A DNA stretch of 59,819 bases from Synergistaceae bacterium (GCA_031257775.1 JAIROA010000063.1:1-59819); one strand, 5' to 3'; shown: positions 10,753 to 18,067, counted from the first letter of the stretch. Translations and numbers: made by a program. Notes: a model not told the origin generated them from the sequence alone.

Positions 10753-11079
10753 TTGCCGATAATAGGAGCGCTTGAATCAAAACATGGGCTTGACATAGTT
10801 TTTTTAGATCTGAGTGGCATATCGGGATTTGCCGACGCGTTCATCATAGCGACAGCCAGATCCGAGGTCAACGCTCAGACGCTGAGCGACGCGGCGACTG
10901 ACGCGCTTGATTCCATGGGGATGTCATACAAGATAGAGGGAGCGTCCGGCTCTAAGTGGCGCCTCATCGACGCAGGGCATGTAGTCGTACATGTTTTCAG
11001 CCGCGAGGGGCGGGAATTTTACAAACTTGAACGCCTCTGGGGCGATGCCCCGGCAAAACGCTTCGAGAGCGAAGAGTAG
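10753..11079 (+). CDS. rsfS: Ribosomal silencing factor RsfS
   Basis: Binds L14 and blocks 30S-50S joining when nutrients are low. The signature LDLSGISGFADAFIIATA and the C-terminal VVVHVFSREGREFYKLERLWGD (motif beginning near residue 76) are clear. The coordinates use the first standard start, a TTG at 10753, but this is doubtful: only three bases separate it from GAGGAG, and the protein would lack about seven to ten residues of the first helix present in homologues. The same frame stays open upstream past a strong GGGAGGA (10701-10707), with only ATA (10714) or ATT (10720) as possible initiators. A start at one of these would give the usual length. Confidence 0.9.
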   Translation: MPIIGALESKHGLDIVFLDLSGISGFADAFIIATARSEVNAQTLSDAATDALDSMGMSYKIEGASGSKWRLIDAGHVVVHVFSREGREFYKLERLWGDAPAKRFESEE

Positions 11080-11145
11080 AGATGGCATCGCTAAAATACT
11101 GGCTTTTATGCGTTACCCTTTAAGCCTTTGATTTCAAGTTGGCAT

Positions 11146-11184
11146 AAAACGCGCCGGGTAGCAATTAAGCTCACGGCGCGTTTT
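11146..11184. terminator. Bidirectional terminator between rsfS and the convergent gene
   Basis: AAAACGCGCCG and CGGCGCGTTTT form a perfect 11-bp stem around a 17-base loop. The A and T tracts at either end allow function on both strands, serving rsfS (+) and the gene ending at 11208 (-). Confidence 0.75.
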
Positions 11185-11207
11185 CGCGTTTGCAGCGACA
11201 AAAAAGA

Positions 11208-12230
11208 TCACGCTAGAAAAGAACCTGCCTGACCTCCGTGCACTGAAGCATCCATGACCGTCGTTCCCATCGCTTCTTTAACGTAATTCCCCTGTTCATC
11301 TTTGGGAGGGCCATAAAGCGTTTGAGCCATTTCTCTGTAAAGGGGTACCAAAAACATGACTAATTTATGGGCAAGGGAAGCGGCTCTTTTGATAAAACTG
11401 TCGTCATCGCTGTTTTCCTGCCTGTTCACTCCATTTTTCTCTATAAATGAAATAAGCTCATCACGTCTTTCCTCAAGCTTCGCAAGATCCCTTTCCATCT
11501 CCAGTGCGCTCAAAGCCGCGGATTTAGCGTCCATTACGCTTCTTCCTTTAGCTTTTAGGATATCGCCCACGGTTGGGATAGTTTCATCTTCTGTAATTTC
11601 CCAATCAGTTCTGACGTATTCAAGCTCGGTGCCATTAATTTTAACGATATCCGTGGCGATTTCGGCCACGTCCCATTCCTCGCCATTTACGACTCGCTCG
11701 CGGGTCCTTTGGAGCATGCCATACGCGGCCGAATCTTCGAAACTGCCTCGCAACTGTCTCACGGCGCTTTCAGGATTCCCGGAAAAATCGCTCCTAATGC
11801 TCCATTTCAATATTTCAGTTTGAATATCGAGCTCATGCTGAAGGCTGCCCATTTCCATCTGCAATTCGACGCGGTCTATATCTGCTAGAGATTCATCCTT
11901 TGCGGCTTCGGCCAAGGTTTTCATCCGTTCAACGATCTTTCCGGCCTTTGATATATGCGTGTCTATCAAGGCTACAGTTTTATCGGCCAATCCGTTCGTG
12001 ATTCGTTCCCATTGCACCGCTGGCTTATCGGCATTGTCTTTTCGGTCAATATGGAGATGCATTTGCCTGCCTGTTCTGGAAATCAGAATGCTGTCCGCTT
12101 TCGCCTGATATTCTGAAATCAGCGCTTTTCTGGACATGGCTGGCTGAAGATTGTCCGTTGATGTCATGCCTGAGCCACTGAATATTCTGCTGAAACTGCT
12201 GAGCGTTGGAGTGGATGGAATAGCGTTCAT
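11208..12230 (-). CDS. Uncharacterized helical/coiled-coil protein
   Basis: Not recognised. The 340-residue product has a Ser/Thr-rich N-terminus of about 30 residues, no clear signal peptide or membrane helix, and long charged helical stretches suited to coiled coils: about 85-140 (KAGKIVERMKTLAEAAKD, then an alternating charged region) and about 235-290 (SALEMERDLAKLEERRDEL). The C-terminus is glycine- and alanine-rich. The ATG has an ideal AAGGAGG eight to ten bases upstream, so it is almost certainly expressed. It lies at the left border of the accessory patch and has no operon partner. Possible roles (structural, secreted effector, phage-related) cannot be separated from the sequence. 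Confidence 0.7.
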   Translation of the reverse strand: MNAIPSTPTLSSFSRIFSGSGMTSTDNLQPAMSRKALISEYQAKADSILISRTGRQMHLHIDRKDNADKPAVQWERITNGLADKTVALIDTHISKAGKIVERMKTLAEAAKDESLADIDRVELQMEMGSLQHELDIQTEILKWSIRSDFSGNPESAVRQLRGSFEDSAAYGMLQRTRERVVNGEEWDVAEIATDIVKINGTELEYVRTDWEITEDETIPTVGDILKAKGRSVMDAKSAALSALEMERDLAKLEERRDELISFIEKNGVNRQENSDDDSFIKRAASLAHKLVMFLVPLYREMAQTLYGPPKDEQGNYVKEAMGTTVMDASVHGGQAGSFLA

Positions 12231-12328
12231 ATATATGCGACCTCCTTGTCACTATGGTCTGATTATTCTATCACACTTTCATAGCGGATGAGAATATACT
12301 CGTAAAGCCGCACGGAAAGGGAGCGTTC

Positions 12329-12445
12329 GTGGCAATGCCAGTTTCCATTGAGAGCCTTGGCACCGGAGGCCGCTTTACGGAGTCTTACCTCATGATGAAC
12401 GCGGTGCCCGGCACCAGGTTGATCTCAAGGGAAATGATGGCATAA
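12329..12445 (+). CDS. Small ORF or 3' remnant of a gene
   Basis: A 38-codon frame starting at GTG, with GGGAG six bases upstream, reads MAMPVSIESLGTGGRF then a hydrophobic stretch and ends LISREMMA. The same frame is open further upstream (back through ENILVKPHGKGAFV), with no good start, so this may be the surviving end of a larger lost gene. A terminator hairpin follows seven bases after the stop, as expected for a real 3' end. No family recognised. The rest of 12231-12827, apart from the listed terminator, repeat and promoter, shows no gene I can support. Confidence 0.3.
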   Translation: MAMPVSIESLGTGGRFTESYLMMNAVPGTRLISREMMA

Positions 12446-12451
12446 GACAGA

Positions 12452-12485
12452 CGCGCGGGAGTTAATTAACCTCCCGGCGCATTTT
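12452..12485 (+). terminator. Rho-independent terminator
   Basis: GCGCGGGAG and CTCCCGGCGC pair around TTAATTAAC-type loop sequence, followed by ATTTT. It closes the small ORF ending at 12445. Confidence 0.55.
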
Positions 12486-12497
12486 GTGTCTGTCTGT

Positions 12498-12517
12498 TTT
12501 TATGTCTTATAATAATA
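12498..12517 (+). repeat. 20-nt direct repeat, left copy
   Basis: TTTTATGTCTTATAATAATA occurs here and, identically and in the same orientation, at 13966-13985. It contains TATAAT and is followed here by the palindrome TATAACGTTATA. Both copies lie about 13 bases past a terminator hairpin and together bracket the AT-rich island. Confidence 0.75.
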
Positions 12518-12754
12518 TAACGTTATATAAGAACACACAAAACAGGGGAGAGGGAAGAGATCCGTTTCGTTTTAATCAGGTGCCGATTTAACATCGTAGG
12601 CTAGCTTAACTCGGGTTATAACATACACATCCTATCATGCCTTCAATATAACTCTTCAAAATGACTTTACTACTATATCGCGTTTTGGTATTTTACCTCA
12701 TTCCCAAGAGATCATTTAATAACAATCAATTTTAAAATAATAACAAAATAGATA

Positions 12755-12782
12755 TTGACACCAATTTAAAATGAGTTAAAAT
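12755..12782 (+). promoter_or_regulatory. Promoter of the three-gene small-protein cluster
   Basis: Perfect -35 TTGACA (12755-12760), 16 bases, then TAAAAT (12777-12782), in a very AT-rich stretch 45 bases ahead of the first small gene. Confidence 0.75.
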
Positions 12783-12827
12783 ATTAACTACAAAAGTTAT
12801 TACATAATATATAGGGGGAGTTAATGC

Positions 12828-13064
12828 ATGACAATATTTAGAGTTTCTTATTTCGATATATCACATCAGAGAGTCATTCCAGATATATCAGTTTTTTCAA
12901 AGAATATCGATGATGCTAAAAAACATATCACTAAAGCAATACCTAAAAACACAAATATCATAATGCTGCTGGAAGAAGGGCGTTCGAATGACGCTATATT
13001 ATGGCACTGGGTCGGACGCGATGAATGGTATGACAGCGAGGCGAGGAGCGATGATGATGCATAA
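12828..13064 (+). CDS. Small protein 1 of an AT-rich tandem cluster
   Basis: Unrecognised 78-residue cytoplasmic protein. GGGGGAG precedes the ATG. Predicted layout by eye: an N-terminal strand (IFRVSYFDI), a loop, a helix starting IDDAKKHITKAI, a second strand (NIIMLLE), and an acidic tail ending DSEARSDDDA. The two genes downstream encode proteins with the same strand-helix-strand order, suggesting three diverged relatives. It overlaps the next gene by 14 bases. Base composition is far lower in GC than the flanking housekeeping genes, a sign of transfer. Confidence 0.65.
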   Translation: MTIFRVSYFDISHQRVIPDISVFSKNIDDAKKHITKAIPKNTNIIMLLEEGRSNDAILWHWVGRDEWYDSEARSDDDA

Positions 13065-13251
13065 CTTTAAGGTGTCCTATATCAATGACAAAGTGGCAAT
13101 CAATAATCAAGCATGCATAATGAGATCTCCCGAACAGGCCGCTAAATATGCGACCGGGGCTGGGCTCATTCTAGCCAAAGCTATTTCCGGCTGCACTATT
13201 ACAAGCATATCGATCGCTTCTGCCAAAGAAACATTTACCATCGCTTTATAG
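13051..13251 (+). CDS. Small protein 2 of an AT-rich tandem cluster
   Basis: Unrecognised protein of about 66 residues. Three ATG codons in a row (13051, 13054, 13057) follow GAGGAG, and any of them could start translation; the frame is also open upstream but without a ribosome site. Layout: strand (FKVSYINDKVAI), helix beginning SPEQAAKYATGAG, then strands (CTITSISIA, ETFTIAL). The start overlaps the end of small gene 1, so the two are coupled. The N-terminal FKVSYIN resembles the FRVSYFD of protein 1. Confidence 0.6.
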   Translation: MMMHNFKVSYINDKVAINNQACIMRSPEQAAKYATGAGLILAKAISGCTITSISIASAKETFTIAL

Positions 13252-13261
13252 GAGAAAGTAG

Positions 13262-13459
13262 ATGAACTGTTACGCAATAACGCTATTACATCCAGTTGAC
13301 AGCAACAGGACATCAAATTTTAATTTTGGCGTTAAGGCTTTTACAGAAGATGAAGCATTAACAAAAATCAGACAAGCCATACTGCCAGAAGACAAGGATG
13401 TTTTATTTTGTAAATACTCAAAGCTATGCACGAAAAATTGCGCAAATTGCATCATCTAA
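13262..13459 (+). CDS. Small protein 3 of an AT-rich tandem cluster, cysteine-rich tail
   Basis: Unrecognised 65-residue protein. AGGAGA lies nine bases before the ATG. The layout again is strand (YAITLLH), helix (EDEALTKIRQAI), strand (DVLFCKY), but here the C-terminus carries four cysteines in the spacing C-x5-C-x3-C-x2-C (CKYSKLCTKNCANC), which could bind a metal or form disulfides. It is ten bases downstream of small gene 2 and is the last of the cluster; a short hairpin (GCATCAT/ATGATGT) follows its stop. Confidence 0.6.
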   Translation: MNCYAITLLHPVDSNRTSNFNFGVKAFTEDEALTKIRQAILPEDKDVLFCKYSKLCTKNCANCII

Positions 13460-13465
13460 ATGATG

Positions 13466-13494
13466 TTGCAAAAACCAGCATAAAGTCGTATAAT
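13466..13494 (+). promoter_or_regulatory. Promoter of the HTH-like small gene
   Basis: TTGCAA (13466-13471), 17 bases, then a perfect TATAAT (13489-13494), about 90 bases ahead of the gene at 13585. Confidence 0.65.
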
Positions 13495-13584
13495 TATTAA
13501 GCATATTATAAAGTGTGTACCAGTGTTTTTGCAAAGCGATTTACACGCGCTTACTTATTAAGCTGAATGAGAGGGGAAGATGAA

Positions 13585-13899
13585 ATGCCAAAATCAAGAC
13601 CTGACGAGGTAGCAAGCGATCTCAGCCATATTGATTTCGAAATTGCGAAGCAAGCCCTGCTTGAGTTAAAGAAAGTCGAACGGCCGGGCGCTAAAACGCT
13701 CGTGGTAAAACAGCTTCACGAATCCATCATGGAAGCCAAACGGAACGGTGCCTCTAATGAACAGATCGCCGAAGTTTTGGCGAAGACGACGAATCTTCCT
13801 TTCACGAAAACATCGCTCCAGAACATTCTCGGCAATCTTCACAGGCAGAGCAAGTGTTTTTCGGCAGAAGAGGCAGAGGAGGAGGGAGGCAATATCTGA
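13585..13899 (+). CDS. Small protein with helix-turn-helix-like C-terminal half
   Basis: Unrecognised 104-residue protein. I start at the ATG at 13585, which follows GAGGGGAAG; another ATG 18 bases upstream has no ribosome site. The middle and C-terminal parts are helical, with NGASNEQIAEVLAKTT followed by PFTKTSLQNILGNL, a pattern like the two helices of a winged or simple HTH that reads DNA. Such proteins occur on plasmids and integrated elements, often as mobilisation or regulatory factors, but no specific family can be named. It has its own promoter and terminator and is less AT-rich than the three genes before it. Confidence 0.65.
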   Translation: MPKSRPDEVASDLSHIDFEIAKQALLELKKVERPGAKTLVVKQLHESIMEAKRNGASNEQIAEVLAKTTNLPFTKTSLQNILGNLHRQSKCFSAEEAEEEGGNI

Positions 13900-13922
13900 T
13901 TCCAATCAAAGATGTCATATGA

Positions 13923-13957
13923 AAGGCCGCTCATGGATCCGGGGAGCGGCCTTCTTA
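13923..13957 (+). terminator. Rho-independent terminator after the HTH-like gene
   Basis: AAGGCCGCTC and GAGCGGCCTT form a perfect 10-bp stem around an 11-base loop, followed by CTTAATT. It starts 24 bases past the stop. Confidence 0.75.
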
Positions 13958-13965
13958 ATTGTTTA

Positions 13966-13985
13966 TTTTATGTCTTATAATAATA
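13966..13985 (+). repeat. 20-nt direct repeat, right copy
   Basis: Identical to 12498-12517. Followed by an inverted repeat AGTTAT/ATAACT at about 13986-14001. It lies between the HTH-like gene and the tpiA stop. Confidence 0.75.
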
Positions 13986-14013
13986 GTTATGTCAAATAAC
14001 TGATCGAAAAACG

Positions 14014-14820
14014 CTAGACCGCCGTGGCTATTATTCGGGCGAAGGATTCCGCTTCAACGGACGCCCCTCCTATAAGAAGGCCGTCTACGTCCTTTTGTGC
14101 CAGGATTCCGGCGCTGTTTTCCGCTTTCACCGAACCGCCGTACAGGATCCGTATTTTTTCCGCTGTTTTAATGCCGAAGCATTCCGCCGTAAGCTCGCGG
14201 ATGAAAGCGCAGGCGTTCTGGGCATCGCCCAGGCTTGCGGTCTTGCCCGTCCCTATTGCCCAGACGGGCTCGTAGGCGATTACGGCCCTTTCTCCCACCG
14301 CTTCGCTGTCGGCGTTCTGCCAGGCGCATGAGAGCTGTGTTTTGATGACATCGTTCGTGCGGCCCGACTCGCGGTCGCTCAGAAGCTCGCCGACGCAGAA
14401 TATGGGAAGCAGGTTTGAACTTAGCGCGGCGGCGAGCTTTTTTTGCAGGAGATCATCGGATTCGCCGAACACGTGCCGCCTTTCGCTGTGTCCCAGTATC
14501 ACGTATTTGCAGCCGGCCTCTTCCAGCATCTGGAGGGCAATTTCCCCGGTAAACGCCCCATTTGGCTCAAAGTAGGCGTTTTGTGCGGATATGCCGACTA
14601 GCTCGCTCTGCCTTGCGGCAACGGCCGCGTGAATCGACGTGAAAACAGGGGCCACGGCTATTTCAATATCTCCGGAACGAACCGCTTCCGCGGCCTTTTT
14701 GCCGATTTCGTCCGAGGCAAGCCACGTTTCCAGCTTGCTAAAAAATTCGCGGGTCTCTGCCGATCCGTTGTTCATCTTCCAGTTGCCCGCGATTAATTTC
14801 GTCCTTTTAGTCACGCACAC
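14014..14820 (-). CDS. tpiA: Triosephosphate isomerase
   Basis: Interconverts dihydroxyacetone phosphate and glyceraldehyde 3-phosphate in glycolysis. Catalytic residues are present: Lys15 in AGNWKMN, His111 in ILGHSERR, Glu184 in AYEPVWAIGTG, and the phosphate loop LYGGSVK. The start is GTG close to GAAGGAG; a second GTG two codons in is equally possible. At 268 residues it is slightly long for the family. It is the third gene of gap-pgk-tpiA but is separated from pgk by a terminator hairpin, so its expression may be reduced relative to the first two. Confidence 0.97.
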   Translation of the reverse strand: MCVTKRTKLIAGNWKMNNGSAETREFFSKLETWLASDEIGKKAAEAVRSGDIEIAVAPVFTSIHAAVAARQSELVGISAQNAYFEPNGAFTGEIALQMLEEAGCKYVILGHSERRHVFGESDDLLQKKLAAALSSNLLPIFCVGELLSDRESGRTNDVIKTQLSCAWQNADSEAVGERAVIAYEPVWAIGTGKTASLGDAQNACAFIRELTAECFGIKTAEKIRILYGGSVKAENSAGILAQKDVDGLLIGGASVEAESFARIIATAV

Positions 14821-14868
14821 TCATCTCCTTCGATTTGCTCTTTCGCTATGCCCTGGCGGCAAATGAAA

Positions 14869-14910
14869 AGCCCCGCCCAAACAGCCATAAAGATCAGGCG
14901 GGGCGGGGCT
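14869..14910 (-). terminator. Terminator between pgk and tpiA
   Basis: On the minus strand AGCCCCGCC (from 14910) or GCCCCGCC pairs with GGCGGGGC next to CTTTT. The arms GCCCCGCC/GGCGGGGC give an 8-bp GC stem with an alternative register. It may only attenuate, since tpiA continues in the same direction. Confidence 0.65.
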
Positions 14911-14943
14911 CAATGCCGGCACAACGCCGTTTTCCTATCCTAT

Positions 14944-16137
14944 TTATCCTATAATGTACGGCGCCACGCCCGGGAGCACCTTGCCCTCGAAGAATTCGAG
15001 GCTCGCCCCTCCGCCTGTCGAGACGTGAGTAACGTCGTTCCCGCAGCCGAATTTAGCCACCGCCGCCGCGGAGTCTCCCCCGCCCACAACCGTCAGCGCG
15101 CCATGCGCCGTGATCTCCGCGAGCTTTTCGGCTATCTCCTTCGTGCCTTTAGCGAACGGCGCAGTCTCGAATACGCCCATCGGCCCGTTCCAGAGGACGG
15201 TCTTTGCGCCGTCGAGCGCTTTTTTAAAGGACTCTATCGTCTCAGGCCCTATGTCGAGGCCGAGCTTGCCGGCAGGGATCGCTCCGGCCGCGACGACGGA
15301 TGTTTCCGCGCTGTCCGATATCTCACTGGCCACGATCACGTCCTCCGGCAGGAATATCGAGACGCCCTTGTCTTTCGCGCGGTGCGACATTTCCCTTGAA
15401 AATTCGAGCCTGTCCTCCTCGCAAAGCGACTTTCCTATCTCGAAACCCCGCGACCTGAGGAACGTGAAAGCCATGCCGCCGCCGATTATTATGGCGTCAA
15501 CGCTGTCCAGCATGTTCTCAATGACGCCTATCTTGTCTGACACCTTTGCCCCGCCAAGCACCAGGACGAATGGTTTCTTAGGGTTGTCGCGGGCTGCGCT
15601 CAGCATCTCTATCTCGCGGATAAGGAGCGGGCCGGCGAACGACGGCAGAAAATCAGTGACTGCCTTAGTCGACGCGTGCGCCCTGTGAGAGGCGCTGAAG
15701 GCATCCATGATGAACGCCTCAAACGGAGCGGCAAGCACTTTGGCGAACGCGGCGTCATTTTTCTCCTCTTCGGGGTGGAAACGAAGGTTTTCCAGCAGGA
15801 CGGTGCCTCCGGCAGGGATGGCGCTCACGGCATTTTGCGCCGCTTCCCCCACGCAATCAGAGGCGAACCCGATATCCCTGCCTAATACGGAGGCAAGTTC
15901 CTTCGCGACGGGTTCGAGGGAGTACTTTGCGACAGGCGCGCCCTTGGGCCTGCCCAGATGGGAAATAAGCGCGACTTTAGCGCCGGCGTCCGAGAGTTCC
16001 TTGATGAGCGGGACGTGGGCGTTTATCCGGGTGTCGTCCGCGACGTTGCCGTCGCCGGTCAGGGGGACGTTGAAATCCGCCCTTACCAGGACTTTTTTGC
16101 CGGCGACGTCGTTTTTGCTGAATGTCCTGAGCTTCAA
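14944..16137 (-). CDS. pgk: Phosphoglycerate kinase
   Basis: Makes ATP from 1,3-bisphosphoglycerate in glycolysis. The N-terminal signature KKVLVRADFNVPL, the substrate-binding SHLGRPKG, LLIRE, the hinge region and the C-terminal GGGDSAAAV nucleotide loop are all present. I chose TTG at 16137: it gives MKLRTFSKNDV, the normal family start, 397 residues, and lies two bases past the gap stop with AAAGGG upstream. The frame is open further into gap but this adds only non-conserved residues. It is co-transcribed with gap. Confidence 0.97.
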   Translation of the reverse strand: MKLRTFSKNDVAGKKVLVRADFNVPLTGDGNVADDTRINAHVPLIKELSDAGAKVALISHLGRPKGAPVAKYSLEPVAKELASVLGRDIGFASDCVGEAAQNAVSAIPAGGTVLLENLRFHPEEEKNDAAFAKVLAAPFEAFIMDAFSASHRAHASTKAVTDFLPSFAGPLLIREIEMLSAARDNPKKPFVLVLGGAKVSDKIGVIENMLDSVDAIIIGGGMAFTFLRSRGFEIGKSLCEEDRLEFSREMSHRAKDKGVSIFLPEDVIVASEISDSAETSVVAAGAIPAGKLGLDIGPETIESFKKALDGAKTVLWNGPMGVFETAPFAKGTKEIAEKLAEITAHGALTVVGGGDSAAAVAKFGCGNDVTHVSTGGGASLEFFEGKVLPGVAPYIIG

Positions 16138-16139
16138 GG

Positions 16140-17165
16140 CTACAGCCCTTTCCGGATTATGTAGTCGGCAAGATCCGCCGCTCTCGTGCTGTAGCCCCAC
16201 TCATTATCGTACCATGAGAGGACTTTGACCATATTGTCTATTACGGTGGTGTGTTTAGGCGCAAAGATCGAGGAATGGAAATCGCCCACGAAATCCATGG
16301 ACACGAGGTCATCCGGCTCGTATCCGAGAATGCCCTTGAGCGGTCCTTCGGCGTACTCTTTGACAGCCGCGTTTATCTCGTCCTTCGTGGCTGGCTTTTT
16401 AAGCTCTGCCGTGAGGTCGACTATCGAAACGTCAGGCGTTGGAACGCGAAGCGAAAACCCGTTGAGCTTCCCCTTGAGTTCCGGGATTACCTCCGCTATG
16501 GCCTTTGCCGCTCCCGTGCTGGTAGGGATTATGGAGAGGGCCGCTGCCCTGCCGCGCGTGATTGCGGATATCCCCTTTTTCGGCGGGAAGTCGAGCGTTA
16601 CCTGGTCGTTCGTATAGGAGTGAACGGTGTTCATAAGGCCCTTCACTATGCCGAAGCGATCATGAAGCGCCTTCACGACCGGCGCCAGGCAGTTCGTCGT
16701 GCATGACGCGTTCGAGATGATATGGTGCTTCGCCGCGTCGTAGGACTCGTGGTTGACTCCCATTACTATCGTAATGTCGTTATTCGTTGCAGGCGCCGAG
16801 ATGATTACCTTCTTTGCCCCCGCGTCGATATGAGCCTTCGCCTTCAGGGCATCCGTAAAGCGCCCCGTGCTCTCCAAAACTATGTCGACGCCCAGCTCTT
16901 TCCAGGGAAGCTTCGACGGGTCAGCCTCAGCCGTCGCTTTGATCTTATGACCGTTAACCTCCAGCACATCCCCGGAGAGCGCCACTGTCCCGTCAAATCT
17001 GCGGAAGACCGAATCATACTTCAGAAGGTACTCGAGCACGTCCGGAGGGGTCAGGTCGTTTACCGCGACCACATCGAAGCCGTGATCCCCCTTCGCGAAA
17101 TATGAGCGAAGGAATACCCGCCCGATGCGCCCGAATCCGTTGATCGCTAACTTTGCCTTTGCCAT
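16140..17165 (-). CDS. gap: Glyceraldehyde-3-phosphate dehydrogenase, type I
   Basis: Oxidises glyceraldehyde 3-phosphate to 1,3-bisphosphoglycerate with NAD. Seen: Rossmann start INGFGRIGRVFLR, the active site SNASCTTNCLAP with catalytic Cys155, and the terminal YDNEWGYS. A GGGAGG site precedes the ATG. It is the first gene of gap-pgk-tpiA. The 344 bases upstream carry two dispersed repeat elements but no further gene. Confidence 0.98.
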   Translation of the reverse strand: MAKAKLAINGFGRIGRVFLRSYFAKGDHGFDVVAVNDLTPPDVLEYLLKYDSVFRRFDGTVALSGDVLEVNGHKIKATAEADPSKLPWKELGVDIVLESTGRFTDALKAKAHIDAGAKKVIISAPATNNDITIVMGVNHESYDAAKHHIISNASCTTNCLAPVVKALHDRFGIVKGLMNTVHSYTNDQVTLDFPPKKGISAITRGRAAALSIIPTSTGAAKAIAEVIPELKGKLNGFSLRVPTPDVSIVDLTAELKKPATKDEINAAVKEYAEGPLKGILGYEPDDLVSMDFVGDFHSSIFAPKHTTVIDNMVKVLSWYDNEWGYSTRAADLADYIIRKGL

Positions 17166-17231
17166 TCGAAAGACCTCCCTGTATTATGTTAGATTAGAAC
17201 TCACTCTTAGCGAATAAATATTGCCTGATTT

Positions 17232-17308
17232 GTGTTGGGCGCAACATTGCGTTACGCTATTCCGATTTTAAATCAAATTATGGTTCATTTGATTTAGAAT
17301 CGGAATTA
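17232..17308 (+). repeat. Dispersed hairpin repeat A, copy 1
   Basis: About 76 bases almost identical to 53201-53276. It starts GTGTTGGGCGCAACATTGCG and ends in a long inverted repeat: arm ATTCCGATTTTAAATCAAAT (17259-17278), an 8-base loop, arm ATTTGATTTAGAATCGGAAT (17287-17306), with one G-U-type mismatch. It lies upstream of gap. Confidence 0.85.
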
Positions 17309-17439
17309 ATGCGCGAAAACGCTTATTGCAAATACGTTCACAGCGTATCAAAAAACAAACGAACGGTCAACGTGAATCGCCCCGAGTTTTGCGTAAAGCG
17401 GCGGCACGCACAACGGCATGACGCGGCAATCCGGGCCGG

Positions 17440-17489
17440 AGGGCCGTAGGCGAAGGCTACCGGCCCGTTACGCGAATCGGGCCGCTCAT
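17440..17489 (-). repeat. Dispersed hairpin repeat B, copy 1
   Basis: Read on the minus strand, about 50 bases match 53114-53160 at roughly four positions in five. The core is a hairpin, CGGCCCG / CGGGCCG around ATTCGCGTAA. It begins about 20 bases past the ogt stop. The stretch 17310-17440 between repeats A and B holds nothing else I can identify. Confidence 0.65.
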
Positions 17490-17509
17490 ATGCCTCATAG
17501 TCATGTTCC

Positions 17510-17998
17510 TCAAATCTCTTGCTGGAAGCCAGCGTTTTTCCGCTCGTGCCTTAGGAGCCACTCCTTGCGCCAGAGCCCGCCTCCGTAGCCTGTCAGATCT
17601 CCCCCGCTCCCCAGGACCCGGTGGCATGGGACGATTATGGAAATCGGGTTGCGGTGATTCGCCCCCCCGACTGCGCGTCCCGCCTTGGGATTCCCTATCT
17701 GCCCGGCTACCTTGCCGTAGCTCCAGACTGTGCCGAACGGTATAAGCAAAAGCGTGCGCCATACGGAAAGCTGAAAAGGAGTTCCTTTTAAGTCGAGAGG
17801 AAGATCGAAATTTTGCCTCTGCCCCGCAAAATATTCTTCAAGCTGCTTTTGGCAGATCCCAGTAATATCCGTCCCGTTTCCTGAAACCGCGCGCTCCGCG
17901 TCGGAATCGCTTAAAAAAGATATTTCCGAGATGCCCTGCCCGCTGGCCGCGATCAGTATTTTCCCGATAGGAGACTCGAAAATCGCTTCGTCCAGCAT
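17510..17998 (-). CDS. ogt: Methylated-DNA--[protein]-cysteine S-methyltransferase
   Basis: Repairs O6-methylguanine by transferring the methyl group to its own cysteine. The active-site motif PCHRV (Cys125) with preceding ANHRNPISIIV, the HTH-like FQLSVWRTLLLIPFGTVWSYG and the C-terminal GYGGGLWRKEWLLRHE are all present. Length 162 residues, normal for Ogt/MGMT without an Ada domain. Strong GGAGGGGTGA upstream of the ATG. It is a stand-alone gene on the minus strand, with repeat B just past its stop. Confidence 0.96.
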   Translation of the reverse strand: MLDEAIFESPIGKILIAASGQGISEISFLSDSDAERAVSGNGTDITGICQKQLEEYFAGQRQNFDLPLDLKGTPFQLSVWRTLLLIPFGTVWSYGKVAGQIGNPKAGRAVGGANHRNPISIIVPCHRVLGSGGDLTGYGGGLWRKEWLLRHERKNAGFQQEI

Positions 17999-18067
17999 TA
18001 CTCACCCCTCCAAAAGAGACTTTGTTGCTATATTATTATTATAAATCCTTACGGGAATGGAGGAAGG

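Noticed and set aside
13500-13560. Possible short RNA or leader before the HTH-like gene
   Set aside because: No stable structure or conserved motif could be drawn; simply the untranslated leader after the TATAAT promoter.
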